Source: Novosphingobium umbonatum
Lineage (GTDB): Bacteria > Pseudomonadota > Alphaproteobacteria > Sphingomonadales > Sphingomonadaceae
DNA: 64,000 nt
Assembly (NCBI RefSeq): GCF_004005905.1
Contig: NZ_SACO01000003.1
Location: 372,001-436,000 of the forward strand
Direction: 5' to 3'
The translations under genes were made by a program, and so were the position numbers. The notes under the pieces are model-generated. The model was given only the letters and a program-made list of their open reading frames with translations. It had not been told where the DNA came from and did no database searches. Positions 43,543-52,601 of this stretch are shown piece by piece. The first letter of the stretch is position 1; each line of letters opens with the position of its first letter.

Positions 43543-43776
43543 ATGAAAGTTCGCGTCTTTGTCAGCCTCAAGAACGGGGTGCTCGATCCGCAGGGCCGTG
43601 CGATCCATCACGCCATCGAAGGCCTCGGTTTCTCGGGCGTTTCGGATGTGCGCGCCGGTCGCATGTTCGAACTGGAAGTGGACGATAGCGTCACCGACGC
43701 CATGATCGATGAAATGGCGCAAAAGCTGCTCGCCAATATGGTGATCGAAAACTATCGCTTCGAGCGGGTGGCGTAA
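43543..43776 (+). CDS. purS: Phosphoribosylformylglycinamidine synthase subunit PurS
   Basis: 77-residue structural subunit of the three-part FGAM synthase (PurS-PurQ-PurL). The sequence [38 protein letters not shown] and [14 protein letters not shown] is canonical. ATG 43543 fits the family start; an in-frame start upstream would add an unrelated 28 residues. The stop overlaps the purQ start by one base. purL is not in the window. Confidence 0.96.
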   Translation: MKVRVFVSLKNGVLDPQGRAIHHAIEGLGFSGVSDVRAGRMFELEVDDSVTDAMIDEMAQKLLANMVIENYRFERVA

Positions 43777-44453
43777 TGGGCTTCCGCTCGGCTGTCATCA
43801 CCTTCCCCGGATCGAATTGCGACCGCGACATGGCGGTGGCGATCGAGCAGGTCTGCGGCGGGGAAGTCCATCGCGTGTGGCATGGCGATGCCACCCTGCC
43901 CGAAGGTCTGGACTTTATCGCCCTGCCCGGTGGTTTTTCCTATGGCGACTATCTGCGTTCCGGCGCGATGGCCGCGCGCAGCCCGATCATGCGGGCCGTG
44001 GTGGAAGCCGCTGGCCGCGGCGTGAAAGTGCTGGGCGTGTGCAACGGCTTTCAGGTTCTGACCGAATCCGGCCTGTTGCCCGGCGTGCTGATGCGCAACG
44101 CCGGCATCCGCTTTGTTTGCCGCGAAGTCGCTCTGACCGTGGAAAACAACACCAGCGCCTTCACCCATCGCTATTTCAAGGGTCAGAAGATCACCATCCC
44201 CGTGGCGCATCACGATGGCAATTATTTTGCCGATGATGCCACGCTCGACCGTCTGGAAGGCGAAGGCCAGGTGGCTTTCCGTTATGCCGAAGAGGTCAAT
44301 GGCTCGGCCCGCAACATCGCAGGCGTGCTGTCGGAAAAGGGCAATGTGCTGGGCATGATGCCCCACCCCGAACGCTTTATCGAGGCCGCCCATGGTGGCA
44401 TCGATGGCCGCGCCCTGTTTGAAGGCGTGGTCAAGGGTCTGGTTCGCGCCTGA
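43776..44453 (+). CDS. purQ: Phosphoribosylformylglycinamidine synthase subunit PurQ (glutaminase)
   Basis: 225-residue class I glutamine amidotransferase that supplies ammonia to PurL. The catalytic Cys is C89 in [10 protein letters not shown], and the His/Glu pair is in [10 protein letters not shown]. The N-terminus has [12 protein letters not shown] and [15 protein letters not shown]. Coupled to purS (TAATG overlap) and followed by a strong terminator, so purSQ form a two-gene unit. Confidence 0.97.
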   Translation: MGFRSAVITFPGSNCDRDMAVAIEQVCGGEVHRVWHGDATLPEGLDFIALPGGFSYGDYLRSGAMAARSPIMRAVVEAAGRGVKVLGVCNGFQVLTESGLLPGVLMRNAGIRFVCREVALTVENNTSAFTHRYFKGQKITIPVAHHDGNYFADDATLDRLEGEGQVAFRYAEEVNGSARNIAGVLSEKGNVLGMMPHPERFIEAAHGGIDGRALFEGVVKGLVRA

Positions 44454-44474
44454 TCCCTGCCGCATCGTAAAAAG

Positions 44475-44502
44475 AAAAGGGGGCCGCAAAGCCCCCTTTT
44501 TT
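44475..44502 (+). terminator. Terminator after purQ, possibly bidirectional
   Basis: AAAAGGGGGC (44475-44484) pairs with GCCCCCTTTT (44491-44500) over a 6-base loop, with TT following. On the other strand a run of T (plus-strand A tracts at 44469-44478) also follows the stem, so it can serve the converging GGDEF-EAL gene, which ends at 44523. Confidence 0.9.
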
Positions 44503-44522
44503 GTGCGCAAGGGAAGCGGGTT

Positions 44523-46877
44523 TCATCCCACCATCGCCACATCCTTGTTGCCAAACAGATCGGTCACATCCTGCACGCTCATCGCCGCGCCATAGGCCAT
44601 GCCTTGCAACCGGCGGCAACCCAGCGACCAAGCGATGTCCAGCTCTTCCTCGCATTCCACGCCCTTGGCGGTGGTGGTCATTTCCAGACTATCGGCAATG
44701 GCCACCGCCGCTCGGATCATCGCCACGCTTTCGGCATTGCCCGAGGCCGCGCCCTTCACCAAGGCCCGTTCCAGCTTGATCGCGGTGAAACGCTGGCTGC
44801 ACAGAAAGCTGATCGAGGCATTGCCCGCGCCGAAGTCATCCAGCGTCACCCCGCAACCCAGCGCGGTCAACCGCTCCAAAGTCGCCCGCGCCAGCGCCCC
44901 GTCGCGCAGGAACAAGGCCTCGGTCACTTCGATCTCCAGCCTCTGCGGCGGCAGACCACTGGCCGACAAAGCGCTGACCACATGGTCGATAAAGGCAGGG
45001 TCCAGCGCCTGCCGCTCGGTAACATTGACCGCCACGCGCAAATTGCCCGGCCATGCCATCACCTGACGGCAAGCCTCGTGCAGCACCCATGCGCCAATCG
45101 GCAGGATCAGGCGGGTATCCTCGGCCAGACGCAGGAAAGTGGCAGGCGAGACTTGCCCCATCTCCGGACTGTTCCAGCGCAGCAGCGCCTCGACGCAGAC
45201 CACCCTTTCATTGCCCGCATCCACCACCGGCTGATAAAACAGCTCGAATTCCTTGCGCTCCACCGCCAGACGCAGCGCCTCTTCCATCTTCGCCCGAGCC
45301 TCGGCCTCGGCGCGCAGGGCCTCGTCAAAGGCCGAATGCCGCCCGCGCCCCTGCCCCTTGGCGCGATAAAGCGCAAAGTCGGCATTGCGCATCAGGCTCT
45401 CGCTGGTGGAACCATTGTCCGGCCCAAAGGCGGAACCGACGCTGGCGCCGATCGACAGCTCATGCCCGTCAACATAATAGGGCTGCGACAGATCATCGAT
45501 GATCGCCTGCGCCAGACGCGGGATCAACGTGCGCTCGGAAGCATTGCGCACCACCACGCAAAATTCATCGCCGCCCAAACGACCACACAAAGTGTTGGCC
45601 GCATCCAGCACTTTCAACCTCTGCGCCACTTGCGCCAGCAATTGATCGCCCACCGGATGACCCAGAGTGTCATTCACCGCCTTGAAGCGGTCAAGGTCGA
45701 TCATCAGGAAGGCACAGGGCCAGCCCCCTTCCTTGGCCGCCACCAGCGCCGTTTCCAGCGCATCCATCACCATCATGCGATTGGGCAATCCGGTCAGCGT
45801 GTCATAGCGCGCCAGATAGGCGATCTTTTCCGAGGATTCCTGCTGCGCCGTTACGTCAGAAGCCACGCCGCGAAAGCCGAGGAAATGCCCGTTTTCATCC
45901 AGCCTTGGCGCGCCGGACATCGACCAATAACGCGACCGGCGATCGCCCTGCACCCGCACCCGCACCAACAGGTTGGAAAATGTCTCGCGCGCCTTCAAAC
46001 GCTCCGACAGTTCCTTTAGGCCCGCTTCCAACTGCCCGCTTTCGCCCTTGCCTCCGGCCAACAGCGCCAGCAGGCTCTCGCCCTCGATCTCGTCCGGAGT
46101 CTGGCCCAAGGCCTCGGCAAAGCGGGGATGCGCGGCGCGGACGCGGCGCTGGCCATCGACTTGCCACAGCCAGTCGGCATCCTCCTCGTCAAATTCGCGC
46201 AGCAGCAGGCTGACCACCTCGTTCTTTTCCGCCATGCTGGCAATGGCCAGACGCGAAACGAGGAAGTGGCGCGAGGCCTCTATCGTGCCCATCGCAATGC
46301 ACAGCACAAACAGCAGCGACACCGCCGCCATGCCCGGTTGATGCAGCGCCAGAAAGCTGATCACCGAGGCGCCACCGACAATCGCGGAAAAGATCAAGGT
46401 GGCCAGCGGCACCGTCGGCACGATCACCGCCGAAACGGTCATCAACATCGCCAACACGGTCCAGAATTCCAACCGCACATGCACCATCGCATGCGGCGAG
46501 AAAACGGCCACCGGCGCGGCCCAGACCAAGGCATTGGCCAAAGTGCCCGCCGCCTGCCGACGCATATCGCCGCGCGTCATCCGCGTGTGATCGGCCCGCC
46601 CCAAACGCCTTTCGTTAAGCAGGCACAGGCCCGCCGACAGGACCAAGCCCCCCAGCCACAAGCCAAGTTGCACCTGCCCCACCGCCGGGGCAAACAGCAC
46701 CAAAGTCGCCGCCGCCGCCAGGCCTTGCGCCAACAGCCGCGCCCGCGACACCAGCGCCAGTTGGGCATATTGGATGCTGCGCAACCGCGCCCATTGCTCC
46801 GTGCCGCGGCCCGTCAGGCCAAGCACGGCCCAGATGCTCAATTCGGCATGAATATAAGGAGGAATGCGGGTGGTCAT
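44523..46877 (-). CDS. Membrane PAS-GGDEF-EAL protein with degenerate EAL
   Basis: 784 residues. An N-terminal block of five or six hydrophobic helices (about 45-215) resembles a MASE-type membrane sensor. A PAS-like segment follows (WLWQVDGQRRVRAAHPRFAE). The GGDEF domain has LTGLPNRMMVMDAL and GRLGGDEF, but the RxxD inhibitory site is absent. The EAL domain has VEALLRW and VTEALFLRD, but DDFGAGNASISFL replaces DDFGTGYSS, and the EGVE motif reads AKGVE (Glu to Lys at a residue needed in active enzymes). So the cyclase is probably active and the phosphodiesterase probably is not. Located downstream of glmS on the same strand. Confidence 0.88.
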   Translation of the reverse strand: MTTRIPPYIHAELSIWAVLGLTGRGTEQWARLRSIQYAQLALVSRARLLAQGLAAAATLVLFAPAVGQVQLGLWLGGLVLSAGLCLLNERRLGRADHTRMTRGDMRRQAAGTLANALVWAAPVAVFSPHAMVHVRLEFWTVLAMLMTVSAVIVPTVPLATLIFSAIVGGASVISFLALHQPGMAAVSLLFVLCIAMGTIEASRHFLVSRLAIASMAEKNEVVSLLLREFDEEDADWLWQVDGQRRVRAAHPRFAEALGQTPDEIEGESLLALLAGGKGESGQLEAGLKELSERLKARETFSNLLVRVRVQGDRRSRYWSMSGAPRLDENGHFLGFRGVASDVTAQQESSEKIAYLARYDTLTGLPNRMMVMDALETALVAAKEGGWPCAFLMIDLDRFKAVNDTLGHPVGDQLLAQVAQRLKVLDAANTLCGRLGGDEFCVVVRNASERTLIPRLAQAIIDDLSQPYYVDGHELSIGASVGSAFGPDNGSTSESLMRNADFALYRAKGQGRGRHSAFDEALRAEAEARAKMEEALRLAVERKEFELFYQPVVDAGNERVVCVEALLRWNSPEMGQVSPATFLRLAEDTRLILPIGAWVLHEACRQVMAWPGNLRVAVNVTERQALDPAFIDHVVSALSASGLPPQRLEIEVTEALFLRDGALARATLERLTALGCGVTLDDFGAGNASISFLCSQRFTAIKLERALVKGAASGNAESVAMIRAAVAIADSLEMTTTAKGVECEEELDIAWSLGCRRLQGMAYGAAMSVQDVTDLFGNKDVAMVG

Positions 46878-46971
46878 CGCAGGTCAAGCTAGGTTCCAAT
46901 CCTTGCCAAGACCGCTAATGCAGACAGTTAATTTCTGCTTTATTGTGCAATGCAACCGATAAACTTGCCTT

Positions 46972-46997
46972 GCGGCGCCGAGATTTATCGGCGCCGC
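46972..46997 (-). terminator. Strong hairpin downstream of glmS
   Basis: GCGGCGCCGA (46972-46981) pairs with TCGGCGCCGC (46988-46997), a 10-bp GC-rich stem with a 6-base loop, 20 bases after the glmS stop. No U-tract follows on the minus strand. The left flank CCGATAAA (46956-46963) can instead pair with TTTATCGG (46984-46991), giving a competing structure. Confidence 0.5.
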
Positions 46998-47016
46998 CAT
47001 GCTTATCTTGTATGCG

Positions 47017-48840
47017 TTATTCAACAGTAACCGATTTGGCCAAGTTACGTGGTTGGTCAACATCGGTGCCTTTCACACAGGCAACATGATAAGCCAGCAA
47101 TTGTACTGGAACCGCATAGACCAAAGGCGCGATAAGCGGATGAACTTTGGGCATTTCGATGGTGGCAATACAGCCCTCACCCGCCTCGGCCAGACCTTCC
47201 GCGTCGGAAATCAGCACGATCTTGCCACCGCGCGCACGCACTTCCTGCATGTTGCTGACGGTTTTTTCAAACAAGGGCCCGCTGGGCGCCAGCACGATCA
47301 CCGGCACATGTTCATCAATCAAGGCAATCGGCCCATGCTTCATCTCGCCGCTGGCATAGCCTTCGGCGTGGATATAGCTGATTTCCTTCAGCTTGAGCGC
47401 GCCTTCCAGCGCCAGAGGATAATCCTGACCACGGCCCAGATAGAGCACATCGCGCGCAGGAGCGATCAGATGGGCCATGGCCGCAATCGCATCATCATAG
47501 GCCAGCGCAGCATTCAAAGCGGCGGGCGTTTCGATCAATTGCTGCACCACATGGCGCTCTTCCTCGCGGCTCATACGCCCGCGCTTGACCGCCAGATGCG
47601 CGGCCAAAGCGGCCAAAACCGCCAACTGGCAGGTAAAGGCCTTGGTCGATGCCACGCCGATTTCGGGGCCGGCATGGGTGGGCAGCAACAGATCGGCCTC
47701 ACGCGCCATCGAACTGGTGGGCACATTGACCACCACGGCAATCGTCTGGCCATTTTCCTTGCAATGGCGCAGCGCGGCCAGCGTATCGGCCGTCTCGCCG
47801 CTCTGGCTGATGAAAATGGCCAGACCGCCAGCCTCCAGCACCGGATCGCGGTAACGGAATTCGCTCGCCACATCGATGTCCACCGGCAGGCGCGCAAATT
47901 GTTCAAACCAGTATTTGGCCACCAAACCGGCATAATAGGACGTGCCGCAAGCCACGATGGTCACGCGCTTGATAGCCGACAGGTCGAAATCGATCTGCGG
48001 CAGGGCCACGCTTTCATCCACCACCCGCACATAGGAACGCAGGGTCTGCGCCACCACGGTCGGCTGCTCGAAGATTTCCTTCTGCATGTAATGGCGGTAT
48101 TTGCCCTTCTCCACCGCCGCCGCCGAAGCGCCGCTGGCCACGATCGGGCGGTCGACAGGCTGGTTATCCTTGTCGAAAATCTGCGCGCCATCGCGGCGCA
48201 CGATCACCCAATCGCCTTCTTCCAGATAGCAGATGCGCTGCGTCAAAGGCGCCAGCGCCAGCGCGTCCGAGCCCAGATAGGTCTCGCCCTCGCCATAGCC
48301 CACCACCAGAGGCGACCCCAGACGCGCGCCGATCAGCATGTCCGGCTCGTTACGGAAAGCAATCGCCAGCGCAAAAGCCCCGCGCAACAGAGGCAGCGAA
48401 GCCTTCACCGCTTCCACCGGCGAAAGGCCACCTTCCACCTTGTCCGAAATCAGATGCGCCACGACTTCGGTATCGGTCTGCGAGGTGAACACGCGGCCCT
48501 TGGCTTCCAGCCCTTCACGCAAGGGGCGGAAGTTTTCGATAATGCCATTATGCACCAGCGCCAGCGTTTCGGTCGCATGCGGGTGGGCATTGGCGGCGGT
48601 AGGCGCGCCATGCGTGGCCCAGCGAGTATGGGCAATGCCAGTGGTGCCATGGGCCGGATTGGCGGCCAGTTCCTTGACCAGCCCGATCAGCTTGCCCGGC
48701 GCGCGGCGGCGCACCAATTCGCCGCCATGCACAATGCACACACCCGAGGAATCATAGCCGCGATATTCCATCCGGCGCAGACCATCGACCAGACGATCCG
48801 CCACATCTTCCTTGCCGACGATGCCGATAATGCCGCACAT
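47017..48840 (-). CDS. glmS: Glucosamine-fructose-6-phosphate aminotransferase (isomerizing)
   Basis: 607-residue enzyme making glucosamine-6-phosphate from fructose-6-phosphate and glutamine, the first step to UDP-GlcNAc for peptidoglycan and lipid A. The glutaminase half starts MCGIIGIVG with catalytic Cys2, plus RRMEYRGYDSSGV and HTRWATHG. Two SIS domains follow (CGTSYYAGLVAKYW, SQSGETADT, STKAFTCQ), ending in PRNLAKSVTVE with the conserved terminal KSVTVE. I use ATG 48840 rather than ATG 48846 because the Cys must become the N-terminal residue. glmU lies 111 bp upstream on the same strand. Confidence 0.97.
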   Translation of the reverse strand: MCGIIGIVGKEDVADRLVDGLRRMEYRGYDSSGVCIVHGGELVRRRAPGKLIGLVKELAANPAHGTTGIAHTRWATHGAPTAANAHPHATETLALVHNGIIENFRPLREGLEAKGRVFTSQTDTEVVAHLISDKVEGGLSPVEAVKASLPLLRGAFALAIAFRNEPDMLIGARLGSPLVVGYGEGETYLGSDALALAPLTQRICYLEEGDWVIVRRDGAQIFDKDNQPVDRPIVASGASAAAVEKGKYRHYMQKEIFEQPTVVAQTLRSYVRVVDESVALPQIDFDLSAIKRVTIVACGTSYYAGLVAKYWFEQFARLPVDIDVASEFRYRDPVLEAGGLAIFISQSGETADTLAALRHCKENGQTIAVVVNVPTSSMAREADLLLPTHAGPEIGVASTKAFTCQLAVLAALAAHLAVKRGRMSREEERHVVQQLIETPAALNAALAYDDAIAAMAHLIAPARDVLYLGRGQDYPLALEGALKLKEISYIHAEGYASGEMKHGPIALIDEHVPVIVLAPSGPLFEKTVSNMQEVRARGGKIVLISDAEGLAEAGEGCIATIEMPKVHPLIAPLVYAVPVQLLAYHVACVKGTDVDQPRNLAKSVTVE

Positions 48841-48951
48841 ACCCAAAATCCTTGTTGTTCTTGGCCCCTGCCCGCCGCCTCCCGCGCCGGTTCAGGGGCT
48901 TGTTACCCTTGGCAAGCTTGCTGGCGGCTGAAGCTCAGCCTCAACCCGGCC

Positions 48952-50316
48952 TCAGCCCTTCTTTTCCGCCTTGCGGCGGCGCATAATGTCGTGGAACTGG
49001 TCGGCCCAGCCGGGCTTGACCAATTGTTCGGCGCGCACCAGCCGCAATTCGCCATCGCCCACATCGCGGCTGACCGCGCTGCCCGCGGCCACAATCGCAT
49101 CGGCGCCAATCTTGACCGGCGCGATCAGCGCGGAATTGCTGCCGATAAAGGCGCGCTCGCCAATGATGGTCTTATGCTTGAAATAGCCGTCATAATTGCA
49201 GGTGATCGTGCCCGCGCCCAGATTGGCGCCAGCCCCCACTTGCGCATCGCCCACATAGGTCAGGTGGTTCGCCTTGGCGCCCACACCCATCACGGCGTTT
49301 TTAATCTCGACAAAATTGCCCACCCGCGCCTTTTCGCGAATATCCGCGCCGGGGCGCAAACGGGCATAGGGGCCGATGTCGGCCTGCGAGGCAACCTTGG
49401 CACCGGCCAGATGGCTGAAGGCATGGATGGTCACATGGTCGGCCACCTCCACGCCGGGGCCAAACACCACATTGGGTTCCACCACCACATCGCGGCCCAA
49501 CTTGGTATCCCAGCTGAACCACACCGTTTCAGGCGCCACCAAAGTCACGCCATCATCCATGGCCTGCAACCGGCGGCGCTTTTGCCAGCGCCCTTCGGCC
49601 TCGGCCAGTTCGGCGCGGCTGTTGATACCCGCCACTTCATCGGCATCCGCCGTCACCACCACCGCGCAAGGGCGACCATCGGCCAAAGCGATATTGACGA
49701 TATCGGGCAGGTAATATTCGCCCTGCGCATTATCATTGCCCACCCGCGCCAACAGGGCAAACAGATCGCTGGCCCGCGCCGCCATCAGGCCCGAATTGCA
49801 CAGGCGGCAGGCGCGCTCTTCCGCGCTGGCGTCCTTGAACTCCACCATCTTGGCAATAGCGCCATCCTTGGCGATGATCCGCCCATAGGCCAAGGCATCG
49901 TCGGGCTCAAAGCCCAGCACCACCACCGCGGGCTGATCCGCGCCGTGCAGACGCCCAATCATCGCCCGCATCGTATCGGCGGACACAAAAGGCACGTCGC
50001 CATACAACACCAGCACATCGCCTTCAAAACCGGCCAGCGCGCCTTCGGCCTGCTGCACGGCATGGGCAGTGCCCAATTGCGGCTCCTGCAAAGCCATGGC
50101 CGCGCGGCCCGCCAGCGCCTTTTCCAATTGATCGCGCCCGTGGCCAGCCACCACGACCTGCCGCTCGGGCGATAATTCCCCCACGCTGGCCAGCAGATGC
50201 TCCAGCATCGGCCTTCCGGCGATCGGGTGCAGCACCTTATGCGTGTCACTTTTCATACGGGTGCCCTTGCCAGCGGCCAGGACGATGATGGCGAGCGGAT
50301 GCGAAGCTTCGGTCAT
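48952..50316 (-). CDS. glmU: Bifunctional UDP-GlcNAc pyrophosphorylase/glucosamine-1-P acetyltransferase
   Basis: 454-residue enzyme for the last two steps of UDP-GlcNAc synthesis. The N-terminal uridyltransferase has the LAAGKGTRMKSDTHKVLHP signature and LYGDVPFVSADTM. The C-terminal left-handed beta-helix carries hexapeptide repeats (IGPYARLRPGADI, GNFVEIKNAVMG, NLGAGTITCNYDG) with the acetyl-CoA site. ATG 50316 is used; a longer frame adds 17 non-conserved residues. It pairs functionally with glmS downstream and is divergent from gph. Confidence 0.97.
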   Translation of the reverse strand: MTEASHPLAIIVLAAGKGTRMKSDTHKVLHPIAGRPMLEHLLASVGELSPERQVVVAGHGRDQLEKALAGRAAMALQEPQLGTAHAVQQAEGALAGFEGDVLVLYGDVPFVSADTMRAMIGRLHGADQPAVVVLGFEPDDALAYGRIIAKDGAIAKMVEFKDASAEERACRLCNSGLMAARASDLFALLARVGNDNAQGEYYLPDIVNIALADGRPCAVVVTADADEVAGINSRAELAEAEGRWQKRRRLQAMDDGVTLVAPETVWFSWDTKLGRDVVVEPNVVFGPGVEVADHVTIHAFSHLAGAKVASQADIGPYARLRPGADIREKARVGNFVEIKNAVMGVGAKANHLTYVGDAQVGAGANLGAGTITCNYDGYFKHKTIIGERAFIGSNSALIAPVKIGADAIVAAGSAVSRDVGDGELRLVRAEQLVKPGWADQFHDIMRRRKAEKKG

Positions 50317-50378
50317 GGCTGCATCCCATGCCAGCAATTCCTTGCAGTTTCCATACGGGGCAGGCATTTCACAAAACC

Positions 50379-51065
50379 ATGCACAATTTTCCTTTCGATC
50401 TCGTCGGCTTCGACCTTGATGGCACCTTGCTGGACACCAGCGGAGACCTTGGCGAAGCGCTCAATCATGCGCTCTCTCTGGCAGGCAGACCGCCGGTGGC
50501 GCGGCAGGAGGTCTATGCTCTGGTGGGCGGCGGGACCAAACTGATGCTGCAACGCGCGCTGGAACGCAGCGGCGGGCCTTTGCCCGAGGAAGAAACCGCC
50601 GCTTTGACCGCGCAACTGGTGGCCTATTACGAGGCCCATATCGCCCAGCACACCCAGCCCTATGCTGGCGCGCTGGCCATGATGGACGCGCTGGCCGCCC
50701 AAGGCGTGACGCTGGCGCTGGTGACCAACAAGCTGGAGCATCTGGCGCGCAAGCTGCTGGACGAACTGGGCCTGAGCAGTCGTTTCGCCACCATCATCGG
50801 CGGGGATACTCTGGGCGCGGGCCGTGCCAAGCCCAAGCCCGATCTGCTGCAACTGATGGTCGAACGCACCGGCGCGCGCCGCCCCGCCTATGTGGGCGAC
50901 ACCAGTTTTGACACTGGCGCCGCGAGGGCCGCTGGCATCCCCTGCGTGGTGGTCAGCTTCGGCTTTTGCGACGCCCCGCCCCATGAATTGGGCGGCAATG
51001 TGGTGATCGACCATTTTGACGAGCTAATTCCCACCCTCACCAAACTCGCCACGCAAACCGCCTGA
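50379..51065 (+). CDS. gph: HAD family phosphoglycolate phosphatase-like hydrolase
   Basis: 228-residue HAD hydrolase of the Gph group, which removes 2-phosphoglycolate formed in DNA repair. The nucleophile motif is FDLDGTLLDT (D12, D14), motif II is LVTNK, the Lys motif is AKPKPD and the metal-binding motif is VGDTSFD. ATG 50379 is preferred since the family begins a few residues before FDLDGT. Substrate specificity is inferred from family resemblance only. Followed 11 bases later by a membrane protein gene. Confidence 0.85.
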   Translation: MHNFPFDLVGFDLDGTLLDTSGDLGEALNHALSLAGRPPVARQEVYALVGGGTKLMLQRALERSGGPLPEEETAALTAQLVAYYEAHIAQHTQPYAGALAMMDALAAQGVTLALVTNKLEHLARKLLDELGLSSRFATIIGGDTLGAGRAKPKPDLLQLMVERTGARRPAYVGDTSFDTGAARAAGIPCVVVSFGFCDAPPHELGGNVVIDHFDELIPTLTKLATQTA

Positions 51066-51076
51066 AAGGAAGCCCC

Positions 51077-52234
51077 ATGTATTCCGAAAGCGAATTGGCC
51101 AAAGCGGTGGAGGCGGGCATTCTGGCCCCCGCCCAACTTGACGCCCTGCGCGCCCATATCGCCGTCCAGCGCGGCGAGGCCAGCACGGCGGACGATGAAC
51201 AAATCCGCCTTGTTACCGGCTTCAACGATATTTTCGTGACGATTGCGGTGGCGCTGGTGATCTTTGCCGCATGGGCCATGGGCTTTATCCCCGATGGCAA
51301 TGGCAAAACGCTGTGGCTTTCGGGCCTGTCGACAGCGGCGGCCAGTTGGCTGATGGCCGAAGTGTTCACCCGCAATAAGCGTATGGCGCTGCCCTCTATC
51401 GTGCTGTTGCTCTCCTTTGTGGTCGGCCTAGGCTTTTTCGGCGGCGGCTTGGCGGAACAAGGGATGACCTATCACGATGTCACCCATACACTAGGCGTCC
51501 AAGGGTGGCAGAATGGTATTGCCGACACGCCCAGCCAACATAGTTACACCGCCCAAGAACTCTACCCTTGGCAAGTCGAGCTGATCGCCGCAATCGCCGC
51601 CATCAGCGCCGGAATTGGCGCGGTGCTGCACTGGCTGCGCTTTCGCGTGGCGATCACCGTTGCAGCAGTGGTGGCCGCGGTCGTACTGCTCATCCTGTCC
51701 GGCGTGGCGGCGGCCACCGGCACCCAACTGGAAAGCAACACCTTCGTCGCTCCGGCAGCGCTTGCCTGCGGGCTGCTCGTCTTTGCGCTGGCCATGCGGT
51801 TTGACCTGAAAGACCCCGCCCGCACCACCCTTCGCGCCGATATCGCCTTCTGGCTCCACCTGCTGGCCGCGCCCTTGATCGCGCATCCCCTGTTCTACTG
51901 GATCGGCGTCACCAGTGGCGACTCGATCTCCACCATGGCCGCTTCGGGCGTGGTCTTGCTTTATGTGTTCTTTGGCTTGGTGGCCTTGGCGGTGGACCGG
52001 CGGGCACTGCTGGTCTCGGCTTTGGCCTATGTGCTGATCGCTCTGGCCAGACTGCTCGAAGGCAATGGCCATATCAGCGAAAGCCTGGCCCTCACCGCGC
52101 TCATCATCGGTTCGGCGCTGCTCACCCTCTCGGCCTATTGGGGTAAGATCCGCAATGGCCTCATACAGCGACTGCCCGCCATACTGACCATGCACTTGCC
52201 ATCGGGGCACTTGCCATCGGGCATCAAGCCCTAA
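51077..52234 (+). CDS. DUF2157-like polytopic membrane protein
   Basis: 385 residues: a soluble N-terminal 45-residue segment (SESELAKAVEAGILAPAQLDAL, split here as a helix pair) typical of DUF2157 proteins, followed by about ten hydrophobic helices (for example FVTIAVALVIFAAWAMGFI and ITVAAVVAAVVLLILSGVAA). The C-terminus has a small duplicated HLPSG motif. Function unknown. GAAAGGAAG precedes ATG 51077. Its TAA stop overlaps the opposite-strand TAG of the DUF2794 gene (CTAA). Confidence 0.75.
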   Translation: MYSESELAKAVEAGILAPAQLDALRAHIAVQRGEASTADDEQIRLVTGFNDIFVTIAVALVIFAAWAMGFIPDGNGKTLWLSGLSTAAASWLMAEVFTRNKRMALPSIVLLLSFVVGLGFFGGGLAEQGMTYHDVTHTLGVQGWQNGIADTPSQHSYTAQELYPWQVELIAAIAAISAGIGAVLHWLRFRVAITVAAVVAAVVLLILSGVAAATGTQLESNTFVAPAALACGLLVFALAMRFDLKDPARTTLRADIAFWLHLLAAPLIAHPLFYWIGVTSGDSISTMAASGVVLLYVFFGLVALAVDRRALLVSALAYVLIALARLLEGNGHISESLALTALIIGSALLTLSAYWGKIRNGLIQRLPAILTMHLPSGHLPSGIKP

Positions 52235-52596
52235 TTCTCCACCGCTTTCACGAGGCGGCGTTCCAGTACGCTGAGCACATTGGCCAGTTCATGGCCGCGC
52301 TTCAGCACTTGGCCCGCCTCGCCATACAGCGCCCACATGCCTTGTTTACCGCGCAAGGAGGGGCGCTTTTCAATCCGCGCCTGCGGCCTTTCGGCGCTGC
52401 GTTTAAAGGCGGAAAAACTGGCGGCATCCTTACCGAAATCCATGGCATAATCACGCCACTGGCCCGCCGCCACCATCCGGCCATACAGATCAAGGATGCG
52501 CATTAACTCGGCGCGGTCAAACGCCACCTGCAACACAGGGCGCGGGAAAGGGATAACGGCAGGTTCGGCAGGTCGGGATGGCCCTTCCGGCTCCAT
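52231..52596 (-). CDS. DUF2794 family protein
   Basis: 121-residue protein with the DUF2794 core: FDRAELMRILDLYGRMVAAG then QWRDYAMDFGKDAASFSAFKR, RIEKRPSLRGKQGMWALYGE and LKRGHELANVLSVLERRL. This family is restricted to alphaproteobacteria and has no known function. Five bases separate its start from the serine acetyltransferase stop upstream, suggesting a shared transcript. Confidence 0.88.
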   Translation of the reverse strand: MEPEGPSRPAEPAVIPFPRPVLQVAFDRAELMRILDLYGRMVAAGQWRDYAMDFGKDAASFSAFKRSAERPQARIEKRPSLRGKQGMWALYGEAGQVLKRGHELANVLSVLERRLVKAVEN

Positions 52597-52601
52597 TGAT
52601 C

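Noticed and set aside
46999..50175. 1058-codon plus-strand frame opposite glmS and glmU
   Set aside because: It spans two well-identified minus-strand genes and the gap between them; composition is shadow-like.
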